A stretch of 64,000 nucleotides of DNA from Tardiphaga robiniae (lineage in GTDB: Bacteria > Pseudomonadota > Alphaproteobacteria > Rhizobiales > Xanthobacteraceae). Under the pieces are notes generated by a model that was not told the origin of the DNA, did no database searches, and saw nothing but the letters and a program-made list of their open reading frames with translations. Made by a program: the position numbers and the translations under genes. The stretch spans positions 186,001-250,000 of the forward strand of contig NZ_LVYV01000055.1 of assembly GCF_001618955.1 (NCBI RefSeq). Reading direction: 5' to 3'. Positions 53,187 through 61,674 of this stretch are shown piece by piece. The stretch's first letter is position 1; each line of letters starts with the position of its first letter.

Positions 53187-55499
53187 GTGAGTGAGATCAA
53201 GCGGATCCCGCATTGCAGTCACTGGGGCGCCTATACGATCCTCGTGCAGGACGAGCAGATCGTGGGCATCGAGCCGTTCGCCCACGATCCCGCCCCCTCG
53301 CCGATCATCCATTCGGTACCGGAATGGGCCAATCCTGAACGCCGCGTTCTGCGTCCGATGGTGCGCTCCGGCTGGCTCGACAAGCGCGAACACAGCGATC
53401 GGCGCAAGCGCGGCGCGGAGAAGTTCGTGTCCGTCAGCTGGGATGAGGCGACCACGCTGGTGGCCGACGAAATCCGCCGCGTCTCCAGTACCCATGGCAA
53501 TGCGTCGATCTTCGCGGGCTCCTATGGCTGGACCAATTCGGGCCGGCTGCATCATGCGTCGTCTTTGCTCAAGCGCATGCTCAATCTGGTCGGCGGTTTC
53601 ACCCGGCATGTGGATACGTATTCCATTGCTGCTGGCCCGGTGATTTTGCGCCATACGCTGGGAAGCTCGGATGCTTGCGACGGTCAGGCCAATACGCTCG
53701 ACACCATAGCCGCACACACCGAGACGCTGGTGGTGTTCGGCGCGCTGTCGCCGCGCACCGCGCAGACCGAAGCCGGTGGCATCGGCGCCCACCGCCTCGA
53801 ATCCTATCTCAGGAAAATCGCCGAGCGCGGCATCCGCATCGTTCACGTCTCGCCGCTGAAGGACGATATGCCGGATTGGGTCGATGCCGAATGGTGGCCG
53901 ATCCGCCCGAACACCGATACCGCGCTGATGCTGGGCCTCGCCGGCGAGATCGTGAAGGCAGGCCGGCCCGCCCGGGATTTCCTTGATCGCTGCACCAGCG
54001 GCGCCGAGCGACTGCTCGGCTATCTCGACGGCTCGTCCGATGGCATTCGCAAGGATGCAGCCTGGGCCGCGGAGATCTGCGGGCTCGATGCCGATGGCAT
54101 CCGCCAGCTGGCGAGACGCCTCGTCGATACCCGCAGCATGCTTACCGTGAGCTGGAGCCTGCAGCGCGCGCATCATGGCGAGCAGCCGTTCTGGGCAGCA
54201 CTCGGCCTCGCCTCCATCGTCGGCCAGATCGGGCTGCCGGGCGGCGGTGTCGGCTACGGCTATGCCTCGCTGGGCGGCGTCGGCTCGCCCTTCAATCTCG
54301 GCAAGTCACCGGCCATCTCGCAACTGACGCGCCCGATCGACAGTTTCATCCCGGTGGCGCGCATCAGCGACATGCTGCTCAATCCCGGCGCGACCTTCAC
54401 CTATGAGGGCGAGACGCGAACCTATCCGGACACAAGGCTGGTCTACTGGGCAGGCGGCAATCCCTATCATCACCATCAGGATCTCAACCGGCTGTCCGAA
54501 GCCTGGACGCGGCCCGAGACCATCATCGTCCAGGATCCGATGTTCACCGCGACGGCGCAGCGCGCCGATATCGTGCTACCGGCAACCACATCGATCGAAC
54601 GCAATGACCTCGCCGGCAACAAGCGCTCCGACTTCATCATCGCGATGAAGCAGGCCATCAAGCCGGTCGGAGACTCGCTGCCCGACTTCGAGATTTTCGA
54701 CCGCATCGCCGGCAAGCTCGGCGTTGCCGACCGCTTCAACGAAGGCCGCGACGAAATGGGCTGGGTCCGTCATCTCTACGAGGCGAGTCGGCAGGACGCT
54801 TCCGAGCGGCTCGGCTTCGACATGCCCGACTTCGAAACATTCTGGCACGACGGCTACGCGCGCTGCCCGGTGCGCGCCGACCACACTTTCCTCGCCGATT
54901 TCCGCATCGATCCCGAGGCGCATGCGCTCAAGACCGAAAGCGGTAAGATTGTGCTCGGCAGCGAGACCCTCGCCCGGCTCGGTTATGCCGATTGTCCGTC
55001 GCATCCGGCCTGGGTTGAGCCGGCGGAATGGCTCGGCAACGGCAGCGATGCGTCCGATTTGCATATGATCTCGCATCAGCCGGCCGGCCGACTGCACAGC
55101 CAGATCGAAACCGGCGTCGCCAGCGTGGCCAACAAGCGCAACGGCCGCGAACAGGCACGGCTGCATCCCGACGACGCCGCCGCACGCGGCGTCAGTGACG
55201 GACAGACCATCCGCATCTGGAATGCACGTGGCGCCTGCCTCGCCACTGCTGACGTCACCGACAGCGTGCGCCCCGGCGTGCTGGTGCTGCCGACCGGCGC
55301 CTGGTTCACCCCGCGCGCCGAGACGGGTCTCGAAGTCGCCGGCAATCCGAACGTGCTGACGCTAGACATCGGCACCTCGCAATTCGGCCAGGGCTGCTCG
55401 GCGCATACATGCCTGGTCCGCGCCGAACCCCATATTGCAGATCAACGCGACGCTTTTGAAGAATACCAGGACAGACTGGTTGCACTCGCGACCGCCTGA
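53187..55499 (+). CDS. Molybdopterin-dependent oxidoreductase, DMSO-reductase family (BisC/DorA-like)
   Basis: 770 residues. SYGWTNSGRLHHASSLLKR and RHVDTYSIAAGP carry the Tyr-Gly-Trp and the serine that binds Mo in DMSO/TMAO/biotin-sulfoxide reductases. No N-terminal Fe-S cysteine motif is present, as expected for that branch. There is no Tat signal (it starts MSEIKRIPHCSHWGAY), so the enzyme should be cytoplasmic, like BisC. The C-terminal domain ends with the molybdopterin-dinucleotide binding fold (HSQIETGVA and VLPTGAWFTP). GTG 53187 follows GGAGA. It would reduce an S- or N-oxide or a related substrate. Confidence 0.93.
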   Translation: MSEIKRIPHCSHWGAYTILVQDEQIVGIEPFAHDPAPSPIIHSVPEWANPERRVLRPMVRSGWLDKREHSDRRKRGAEKFVSVSWDEATTLVADEIRRVSSTHGNASIFAGSYGWTNSGRLHHASSLLKRMLNLVGGFTRHVDTYSIAAGPVILRHTLGSSDACDGQANTLDTIAAHTETLVVFGALSPRTAQTEAGGIGAHRLESYLRKIAERGIRIVHVSPLKDDMPDWVDAEWWPIRPNTDTALMLGLAGEIVKAGRPARDFLDRCTSGAERLLGYLDGSSDGIRKDAAWAAEICGLDADGIRQLARRLVDTRSMLTVSWSLQRAHHGEQPFWAALGLASIVGQIGLPGGGVGYGYASLGGVGSPFNLGKSPAISQLTRPIDSFIPVARISDMLLNPGATFTYEGETRTYPDTRLVYWAGGNPYHHHQDLNRLSEAWTRPETIIVQDPMFTATAQRADIVLPATTSIERNDLAGNKRSDFIIAMKQAIKPVGDSLPDFEIFDRIAGKLGVADRFNEGRDEMGWVRHLYEASRQDASERLGFDMPDFETFWHDGYARCPVRADHTFLADFRIDPEAHALKTESGKIVLGSETLARLGYADCPSHPAWVEPAEWLGNGSDASDLHMISHQPAGRLHSQIETGVASVANKRNGREQARLHPDDAAARGVSDGQTIRIWNARGACLATADVTDSVRPGVLVLPTGAWFTPRAETGLEVAGNPNVLTLDIGTSQFGQGCSAHTCLVRAEPHIADQRDAFEEYQDRLVALATA

Positions 55500-55514
55500 G
55501 AGGAAACAGAAACC

Positions 55515-56084
55515 ATGACCACCCCAGCCATCAGCCGCTTCCCCGTCCCCGAAATCTCCAGCCTGCCGGAGGACATCCGCACCCGCATCCTCGCGGTGCA
55601 GGAAAAGTCCGGCTTCGTGCCCAACGTGTTCTTGACGCTGGCACATCGGCCCGACGAATTCCGCGCCTTCTTCGCCTATCATGATGCGCTGATGGACAAG
55701 CCAGGCCCGATCACCAAGGCCGAGCGCGAGATGATCGTGGTGGCCACCAGCAATGCCAACCAGTGCCAATATTGCGTGGTGGCGCATGGCGCCATCCTGC
55801 GCATCCGCGCCAAGAACCCGCTGATTGCCGACCAGATCGCGGTGAACTATCGCAAGGCTGATATCACGCCGCGGCAACGCGCGATGCTCGATTTCGCCAT
55901 GAAGGTCTCGATGCAGGCTTACGAAGTCGGCGATGCCGATATCGAGGCGCTGAAGCGCCACGACTTCACGGAGGACGACGTCTGGGATATCGCTGCCATC
56001 GCCGCCTTCTTCGGCATGTCGAACCGGTTAGCGAATGTCACCAGCATGCGGCCGAACGACGAGTTCTTCGCCATGGGGCGCTGA
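55515..56084 (+). CDS. Carboxymuconolactone decarboxylase / AhpD-like CxxC protein
   Basis: 189 residues, helical. The AhpD motif is complete: a glutamate in AEREMIVVA, then NQCQYCVVAHGA with the CxxC and its histidine. Members of the peroxidase-related subgroup act as thiol-dependent reductases of hydroperoxides or related chemistry. It sits between the molybdoenzyme and the aldolase genes, 15 bases after the former, suggesting a redox-coupled or detoxifying task in the pathway. Confidence 0.9.
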   Translation: MTTPAISRFPVPEISSLPEDIRTRILAVQEKSGFVPNVFLTLAHRPDEFRAFFAYHDALMDKPGPITKAEREMIVVATSNANQCQYCVVAHGAILRIRAKNPLIADQIAVNYRKADITPRQRAMLDFAMKVSMQAYEVGDADIEALKRHDFTEDDVWDIAAIAAFFGMSNRLANVTSMRPNDEFFAMGR

Positions 56085-56161
56085 CCCGCCTCACACCGGA
56101 TATAATGATCGCCCGCAGCGGCCGGTAAGAGCCGCAGCGACGACTTTCGAGGAAACAAGCC

Positions 56162-56848
56162 ATGACGCATCCAAGCCCCGCAGACGTCGCAACCCGGCAG
56201 GCCATCATCGATGCCTGCCACGAAATGTCGGCTGCTGGTATCAATCAGGGCACGTCGGGCAATATCAGCGTCCGCACCGAGGACGGCATCCTGCTGACGC
56301 CGTCCGGTGTTCCCTACGACAGCATGCGGCCGGAAGACATCGTTGCGATGAAATGGGATGGCTCGTGGACGGCACCGCAAGGCCGCGTGCCCTCGACGGA
56401 GTGGCGTTTCCACCTCGACATACTCAAGGCCAAGCCAGAAACGAATGCCGTCGTGCACGCGCATCCGATCTTCTGCACGATCATCGCAATCATGAACCGC
56501 AGCATTCCCGCGATCCACTACATGATCGCGGCGGCCGGCGGCAACGACATCCCCTGCGCACCCTATGCGCAGTATGGCACCGCGGAATTGTCGCAAGCGG
56601 CACTGGAGGCGCTGCGCTATCGCCGCGCCTGCCTGCTCGCCCATCACGGGCTGATCGCTATCGGCCCTAATCTGCGCAAGGCGATGTGGCTTGCGGTGGA
56701 GGTGGAGGTGCTCGCCAAGCAGTATCACGGCTGCTTGCAACTCGGCACGCCGCCGCTGCTGCCGGATGCCGAGATCGACAGCATCCTGAAGCGATGGGGA
56801 CAATACGGCCTGCGCGACAGCGACGGCACGCCGAAAACCTCGACCTAA
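56162..56848 (+). CDS. Class II aldolase/adducin family protein (fuculose-1-phosphate aldolase-like)
   Basis: 228 residues. QGTSGNISVR binds the phosphate. PSTEWRFH supplies the family's catalytic glutamate, HAHPIFCT the first two zinc histidines, and LLAHHGLIAIG the third. FucA/RhaD/AraD-type enzymes cleave or epimerise a sugar phosphate using Zn. A PfkB kinase and an SDR follow, a typical set for oxidising, phosphorylating and cleaving a sugar or polyol. Confidence 0.92.
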   Translation: MTHPSPADVATRQAIIDACHEMSAAGINQGTSGNISVRTEDGILLTPSGVPYDSMRPEDIVAMKWDGSWTAPQGRVPSTEWRFHLDILKAKPETNAVVHAHPIFCTIIAIMNRSIPAIHYMIAAAGGNDIPCAPYAQYGTAELSQAALEALRYRRACLLAHHGLIAIGPNLRKAMWLAVEVEVLAKQYHGCLQLGTPPLLPDAEIDSILKRWGQYGLRDSDGTPKTST

Positions 56849-56881
56849 CCAACCAGCACCAACAATTGCGAGACTTGCCAT

Positions 56882-57841
56882 ATGGCCCATCCCCACGACG
56901 TCAGCGTCTGCGGCACCTACATCCTGGACGTCCTCGGCGTCCCCATCACTGAAATCCCGGCCGGCGGCGGCCGCGCGCTGATCGATGAGATCCGGCTCAC
57001 GGTCGCCGGCACCGCGGGCGGCACTGTGGTGCCCTGCGCGCGCCTCGGACTGAAGGCGCTCGCTGTCGGCGCGGTCGGCGCCGACGAGAAGGCCGACTGG
57101 GTGCTGAATGCGATGGAGCGCGAGGGCATTGATATTTCGGTGATGGAGCGGATGGCCGGCGTGCCGACCTCCGCCACCATCCTGCCGATCCGTCCGGATG
57201 GCTCGCGGCCGGTGCTGCATGCGCGCGGCGCCTCCGCGCGCTGGAAGATTTCGCCCGAAGCGCAGAAAGCCGCTTGCCGCAGCAAGGTCCTGCATCTTGG
57301 CGGCGTCGGGTCGCTGCTGGCGATGGACGGCGAGCCCACGGTCGCGCTGCTGCGCGATGCCAAGGCGGCCGGCTGCATCACCACCGTCGATCTCATCCAG
57401 GCACGCGGCGAGACGCTGGCGCTGGTCGAACCGCTGATGCCCTATACGGACTTCTTCATGCCGAGCATCGACGAGACCCACGCGCTGGTCGGCACCGACG
57501 ACCCCGCGGCCTGCGCGCAATATTTCATCGGTAAGGGCGCCGGTGCCTGCGCGATCTCGCTCGGCGAGCACGGCTCTTTCGTCATGACGCGTGACGGGCG
57601 GCAATTCACGGTACCGGCCTTCGAGGTGACGGTGCGCGACACCTCCGGCTGCGGCGATTCCTATACCGGCGGCTTCATCGCCGGCCTCGTCCGCGACTGG
57701 GACCTGCTGGACTGCGCAAAACTGGCGACAGCCACCGCCGCCATCGTCGCGACGGGGCTCGGTTCCGGCGCCAATCTCGTGTCCTTCGAGGAGACGGTCA
57801 AGGCGATGAACACGCTGCCCGTCCGCGGCGCGCGCGCCTAA
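56882..57841 (+). CDS. PfkB-family carbohydrate kinase
   Basis: 319 residues of ribokinase fold: the N-terminal VSVCGTYILDVLGVP, the AGGTVVPCARLGLKA loop, and DTSGCGDSYTGGF near residue 255, where the usual GAGD reads GCGD but the catalytic aspartate remains. It should phosphorylate a sugar or polyol with ATP. It lies directly between the aldolase and SDR genes, so its product is probably the aldolase substrate. Confidence 0.92.
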   Translation: MAHPHDVSVCGTYILDVLGVPITEIPAGGGRALIDEIRLTVAGTAGGTVVPCARLGLKALAVGAVGADEKADWVLNAMEREGIDISVMERMAGVPTSATILPIRPDGSRPVLHARGASARWKISPEAQKAACRSKVLHLGGVGSLLAMDGEPTVALLRDAKAAGCITTVDLIQARGETLALVEPLMPYTDFFMPSIDETHALVGTDDPAACAQYFIGKGAGACAISLGEHGSFVMTRDGRQFTVPAFEVTVRDTSGCGDSYTGGFIAGLVRDWDLLDCAKLATATAAIVATGLGSGANLVSFEETVKAMNTLPVRGARA

Positions 57842-57880
57842 TTCATCCGTCGACAGCTTTCATAGAAGCAGGAACATCAC

Positions 57881-58627
57881 ATGACCAGACATGCCATCGT
57901 CACAGGTGCCAGCCGCGGAATCGGACGCGCCATCGCCCTTGGCCTCGCCAAGCGGGGCTACAATCTCGCTCTGACCGACATCGCAGCGCAGGAGAGCGCG
58001 CTGCTGGAGACCGTCACGGATGTGAAGAAGCTCGGCGGCAACTGCATTCCGGTTCTGGCCGATGTCAGCAAGCTCGAGGATTGCCAGCGCTCGGTTGCGG
58101 AAGCGGTCGCGGGTCTCGGCCATGTCGATGTTCTCGTCAACAATGCCGGCATCCTGCGTCTCGCGACCATCGAGGAGACCACGCCCGAACACTGGGACCA
58201 GACCTTCGCCGTGAACGTCCGCGGCGTGTTCCAGATGACCCAGGCGATGGTTGTCCACATGAAGGAGCGCAAATACGGGCGCATCGTCAACATTGCCTCG
58301 CTGGCTGCACGCACGGGCGGCCCCGGCCAATCGCACTATGCCGCGTCGAAATCCGCTGTGGTGGGCTTCACGCGGGTGTCGTCGATGGAATTCGGTGGCC
58401 ACGGCATCACGGTGAATGCCGTATGCCCCGGCATCATCCTGACCGAAATGGGCCGCAACAATCTGCGCGATCCGGAGCGGGTCACCTATTTCGAGAAGAT
58501 CACCGATCTGCATCGGCTCGGCGAGCCGGAAGACGTCGTCGGCCCCGTCGCATTCTTCGCCTCCGACGATTCCGCCTTCGTGACGGGCCAGGCACTCAAC
58601 GTGGATGGCGGTATCTTCTACAGCTGA
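57881..58627 (+). CDS. Short-chain dehydrogenase/reductase (FabG-like)
   Basis: 248 residues, classical SDR. VTGASRGIGRAIALG binds NAD(P), VLVNNAGIL is the NNAG motif, the catalytic serine precedes AARTGGPGQSHYAASKSAV (YxxxK), and the C-terminus NVDGGIFYS is typical of polyol or 3-oxoacyl reductases. The operon setting with a sugar kinase and an aldolase favours a polyol/sugar dehydrogenase. It is the last gene of the rightward operon. Confidence 0.92.
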   Translation: MTRHAIVTGASRGIGRAIALGLAKRGYNLALTDIAAQESALLETVTDVKKLGGNCIPVLADVSKLEDCQRSVAEAVAGLGHVDVLVNNAGILRLATIEETTPEHWDQTFAVNVRGVFQMTQAMVVHMKERKYGRIVNIASLAARTGGPGQSHYAASKSAVVGFTRVSSMEFGGHGITVNAVCPGIILTEMGRNNLRDPERVTYFEKITDLHRLGEPEDVVGPVAFFASDDSAFVTGQALNVDGGIFYS

Positions 58628-58985
58628 GCGACATCAATCCGAAATCGGCGTCCGGTAGCGAACGCACGACCCTGTAGGACTTCCGCGGACGTGCGTGTCC
58701 GGGACCGCGCACCACTGCATGGACAGCAACAGGCTGAACCATGCGGTGGCTCCTGCTCCATACTCACGAACGCTTGCGCAGCGCTTCGAGCAAATGTGAA
58801 GGCAGCGGTCGGACATCGAAGCGATCCTGGACGCGTCCTATCTGGACGTTAGGCTTGGGACTTTGGCGCGGTCAGAATGAAGTTACGACCGCCTAGGCCG
58901 GCAGCTTTTTTTGCCCTGCGCCGCAACCAACGAGGTTCATGAATGTTGCAGCATTTGCTGGGTGGCCGTCCATAGGAGCACATCC
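58628..58985. other. Intergenic region
   Basis: About 360 bases after the SDR gene. No open frame in it looks coding, and no terminator hairpin is obvious right after the SDR stop. AGGAG at 58974-58978 is the ribosome binding site of the next gene. Confidence 0.45.
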
Positions 58986-59405
58986 ATGTGTGATTACAGC
59001 CTGCACGCGGTCGCCAACCGTCCCGCAGAGGTGGCGGATAGGTTGGTATCGACAAGATTTCCTTCGACGACAACCAAAGGGTTCGCAAGCTTCGACGACC
59101 CGAACGTTGCGGTATGCCTTCGCCCTGGCACCGAGATCGCTTTTGAAGAAAACGTCCGCGTCGATGGATGGGTGTTTCGCCGCAACGTCAACGATCGACT
59201 AGCCCGTTTCCGCCAAATTGAGTTGGGCCAGTATCACAATCACCACGACGCGCTGGAATTCTCAAATGGCAGGATTGTCCTCGTCACAGACCTGAGGCCC
59301 GGGCAGAAGGCAATCGTGCTGCAATTACCGGTCAGTCAGGCAATCCAGAAAAACAAGACCACTGCGCCTGCTGCGACGCCGCGGGTCGCTCGGACCACTC
59401 CCTGA
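58986..59405 (+). CDS. Conserved hypothetical protein (rhizobial type)
   Basis: 139 residues beginning MCDYSLHAVANRPAEVAD. The first 110 residues look like a small beta-rich domain (VAVCLRPGTEIAFEENVRV); the last 30 are alanine-, threonine- and proline-rich. AGGAG lies seven bases before the ATG. I recall MCDYSL-type small proteins in rhizobia but know of no function. It is followed by a strong terminator, so it forms its own unit. Confidence 0.75.
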   Translation: MCDYSLHAVANRPAEVADRLVSTRFPSTTTKGFASFDDPNVAVCLRPGTEIAFEENVRVDGWVFRRNVNDRLARFRQIELGQYHNHHDALEFSNGRIVLVTDLRPGQKAIVLQLPVSQAIQKNKTTAPAATPRVARTTP

Positions 59406-59430
59406 CGAGCGTATCGCCAGTAGGTAGAAG

Positions 59431-59459
59431 AAACCCGCCGGCGCAGCTCGGCGGGTTTT
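59431..59459 (+). terminator. Rho-independent terminator
   Basis: AAACCCGCCG and CGGCGGGTTT form a perfect 10-bp stem with an eight-base loop, followed by a short T-run. It starts 26 bases after the stop of the preceding gene and should end its transcript. Confidence 0.9.
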
Positions 59460-59744
59460 CATTGCATTGGTAGGGTCTGGGCTATGCTCGACGTCTCGCG
59501 GCATATCGCCGAACCGAAGACCACCACAGCCCGCTCGATACCCTCCGGCGTTTTTTCTTGGGTTCCCTTGAACCTTTTAGCTAAATCCATCGTACCAACT
59601 TACGCTGGGGATTTGAGGCCCAGTGTTGAACCAACGTCGCCGGGGCGATCATACTCCGCTCAGGGCGACGTTGCGCGTGCGGTCTCCACCCGCCCTCACT
59701 TGCGGGCTTTTGCAGGGCCGCACGCCATCGGGTAGAGTGGCGGG

Positions 59745-59981
59745 ATGACGAATACAAAAGCATGGCAGTCCAAGCTGCTCGACGAACCCAGGATCGGCTT
59801 TGTTGAAGAGCACGGTTCGCGCGCGGCCAATGCCGAGCGCGCCATGGTCGTCGAGCGCCGGCACAAACCGACGGCATCCCCTCGGACGACTCCGAAACAC
59901 GATCCTCTGGCGAAGATCCTAAACGAACCGCGCGTGGGCTTCGATACTATCCATCGATCCGCCTCAAGGTCGCCAAAATGA
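59745..59981 (+). CDS. Small hypothetical protein with duplicated motif
   Basis: 78 residues. KLLDEPRIGF near the N-terminus recurs as KILNEPRVGF about 45 residues later, suggesting an internal duplication of a short linear motif separated by a basic linker. Third positions are GC-rich. There is no good ribosome binding site. The opposite strand has a longer but compositionally poor open frame, so the call is tentative. Confidence 0.4.
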   Translation: MTNTKAWQSKLLDEPRIGFVEEHGSRAANAERAMVVERRHKPTASPRTTPKHDPLAKILNEPRVGFDTIHRSASRSPK

Positions 59982-60421
59982 AAGGGCCGCCACTGAGGCG
60001 GCCTTACGGAGGGGTAAGGTATGCCGAATTGGCTAGGGCTGCTTCGAGTTGACACCTTGCGTGGAATGGTACCGGCGGGATTTTTCGGCGGACGCCGTCG
60101 ACATCGTGGCGCCAGCGAGGAGAAGCCGCAGCGCCGAAGGTGCCGGCCCGCATGCCCCCGATAAGAAAACAAACGAAGCAAGCCCTTACCGGTCGCCCTC
60201 GCGGGCCTGGTGACGGGCCGTAACTTTCGGCCCCAGGCGCAGATGTCCAGCGAAGTTTGATCGGCAAAAGTCAGCTTGGCTAAGACATAGCCGCCCAGAT
60301 CAAAGACCAGCGACTCATTGGAGCCCTTGAAGCGCACCACCGCGTTGCCGTGCTGGTGAGTGACGTTAACGTGGTCACGAGAATATCCAGTGATGGCGGC
60401 GTGATGTCACGGCGGAAATCA
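59982..60421. other. Gene-poor stretch
   Basis: About 440 bases without a supported gene. A minus-strand frame starting at 60340 (MVRFKGSNESLVFDLGGYV) reads plausibly for about 40 residues and then turns into low-quality sequence, so it may be the remnant of a decayed gene. No RNA or repeat was recognised. Confidence 0.35.
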
Positions 60422-60625
60422 TCAGGGTGAAACGGGAGGCCAAAATCGCAGCAATGCTGAGACTAACAGTAGGAGTAAACCCGCGCCCATTATCCTTCGC
60501 CTGCCATCTACCGCCGCGATGGCCCGCAGCACAATCCATGATCCGATGAGCCAACCAAACGCTTCGCGGACGCCTTGCGCTCTATCTAAAACTCTCGCCA
60601 CTGCAGATTCATCCCTGTCCACCAT
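60422..60625 (-). CDS. Small membrane protein (hypothetical)
   Basis: 67 residues: a soluble N-terminus (MVDRDESAVARVLDRAQGV), a span at about 23-40 (GWLIGSWIVLRAIAAV), a basic DGRRR loop and a second span (LLLLLVSALLRFW). The ATG 60625 is preceded closely by GGGAGG; an upstream TTG at 60670 is an alternative. The function is unknown. Confidence 0.5.
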   Translation of the reverse strand: MVDRDESAVARVLDRAQGVREAFGWLIGSWIVLRAIAAVDGRRRIMGAGLLLLLVSALLRFWPPVSP

Positions 60626-60833
60626 CGCCTCCCACGTTATAGGAACATAGTCTGAACGAAGTGTGTTCAAATTATGGGCTTATCATCCTATTTTGATACG
60701 AAAGACGCCGTCGGATCAGCGACAGGGCGAATGTCAGCCTCTTGGAGTTCCACTGCAACTGGGCGACGTCGAACCTTCCAGCCTCAGTGGCGACCAAGGG
60801 GAAACGCGATCACCCCTCACCCGAGCGCCCACT

Positions 60834-61382
60834 ATGTCTGCGACCCTGCCGCTACGCCTGTCCCACTTCCGCATGCTGGCTGTGGCCGCGCTGATCGCCG
60901 GCATCGGCGCGACGCAGGTCACAGCCGCCATGCCGACGCCAATCGGCCCGGCGGGCGATTATGACATCTGCCTGGGCGACACCGACGACAGGGCCATCGC
61001 CGCCTGCAATCGTGCCATCGAGCGCAATCACTATCGCGGCGAGGAACTGGCGATGCTCCATGTCAGCCGTTCGGTCGGCTATCTGCTGTCGGGCGATCCG
61101 GATGCCGCCATTGTCGATGCGGATGTTGCGATCATGTTTGATCGCGCTCTGGCGGTCGCGTTTTGGAGCCGGGGCAGCGCCTGGCAGAACAAGAATGAGC
61201 CTGTGCGCGCCATTGCCGATTTCAGCGAAGCCATTCGCCTCGATCCCGCGGATGCGTCATCGCTGATCCAGCGCGGCATCGCCAGGGAACAGATCGGCGA
61301 TACCGCCGGCGGCGCCCGCGACCTCGCCGAAGCCACGGGCATCGATCCGCAGCTGACGGCACGAAAATACGTCAGGAAGTGA
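60834..61382 (+). CDS. TPR-repeat protein with signal peptide
   Basis: 182 residues. A signal peptide (MLAVAALIAGIGATQVTAA) precedes a domain of about 140 residues. That domain has three TPR-like helical pairs: AIAACNRAIERN, AAIVDADVAIMFDRALAVAFWSRG is split between two, and AIADFSEAIRLDP. It is probably a periplasmic scaffold or lipid-associated protein. ATG 60834 is preferred; the frame stays open upstream to 60663 but that part looks non-coding. It stands alone. Confidence 0.75.
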   Translation: MSATLPLRLSHFRMLAVAALIAGIGATQVTAAMPTPIGPAGDYDICLGDTDDRAIAACNRAIERNHYRGEELAMLHVSRSVGYLLSGDPDAAIVDADVAIMFDRALAVAFWSRGSAWQNKNEPVRAIADFSEAIRLDPADASSLIQRGIAREQIGDTAGGARDLAEATGIDPQLTARKYVRK

Positions 61383-61512
61383 CGGCGCTCATCCTCTCCG
61401 ACTGATGTGTCGTTGCATCCGTGATGTCAGATCGCCGTGCCCGGCCGTGCAAGCCCGAACAGCGGCTCCATTGGCTCGAGGGGGCCCCTGCGGCGCCGCG
61501 CATCGACATCCG

Positions 61513-61662
61513 TCAGCGATCGCGGTGGACGTCCCAGTAATTGGTCACGCCTTCTTCGTGATTCCTGCCGCTGGGCGGCGCTCGCGGCGTGTGCAGGAAG
61601 GCGCGATACAGAACGGCGAGGATTCCGATCAGCAGCAGCAGCGGCAAGACCCAGTCTGGCAT
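61513..61662 (-). CDS. 49-residue single-span membrane protein
   Basis: MPDWVLPLLLLIGILAVLY forms a membrane span, then comes a basic, proline-rich tail ending WDVHRDR. GAGGAG lies eight bases before the ATG at 61662 and overlaps the end of the frameshifted gene upstream (stop at 61675), so the two are probably co-transcribed. The function is unknown. Confidence 0.6.
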   Translation of the reverse strand: MPDWVLPLLLLIGILAVLYRAFLHTPRAPPSGRNHEEGVTNYWDVHRDR

Positions 61663-61674
61663 TGGCGTATCTCC

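Noticed and set aside
52353-54176. A 607-codon minus-strand frame opposite the CoA-transferase beta and molybdoenzyme genes
   Set aside because: Antisense shadow with repetitive A/R/D composition; the plus-strand genes are unambiguous.
59689-59710. Hairpin CCCGC/GCGGG followed by CTTTT
   Set aside because: Only a 5-bp stem with a long loop and no clear upstream gene to terminate.
59696-60340. A 214-codon minus-strand frame
   Set aside because: Only the first 40 residues read like protein; the rest is Arg/Ser/Pro-rich and antisense to a better small frame. At most a gene remnant.
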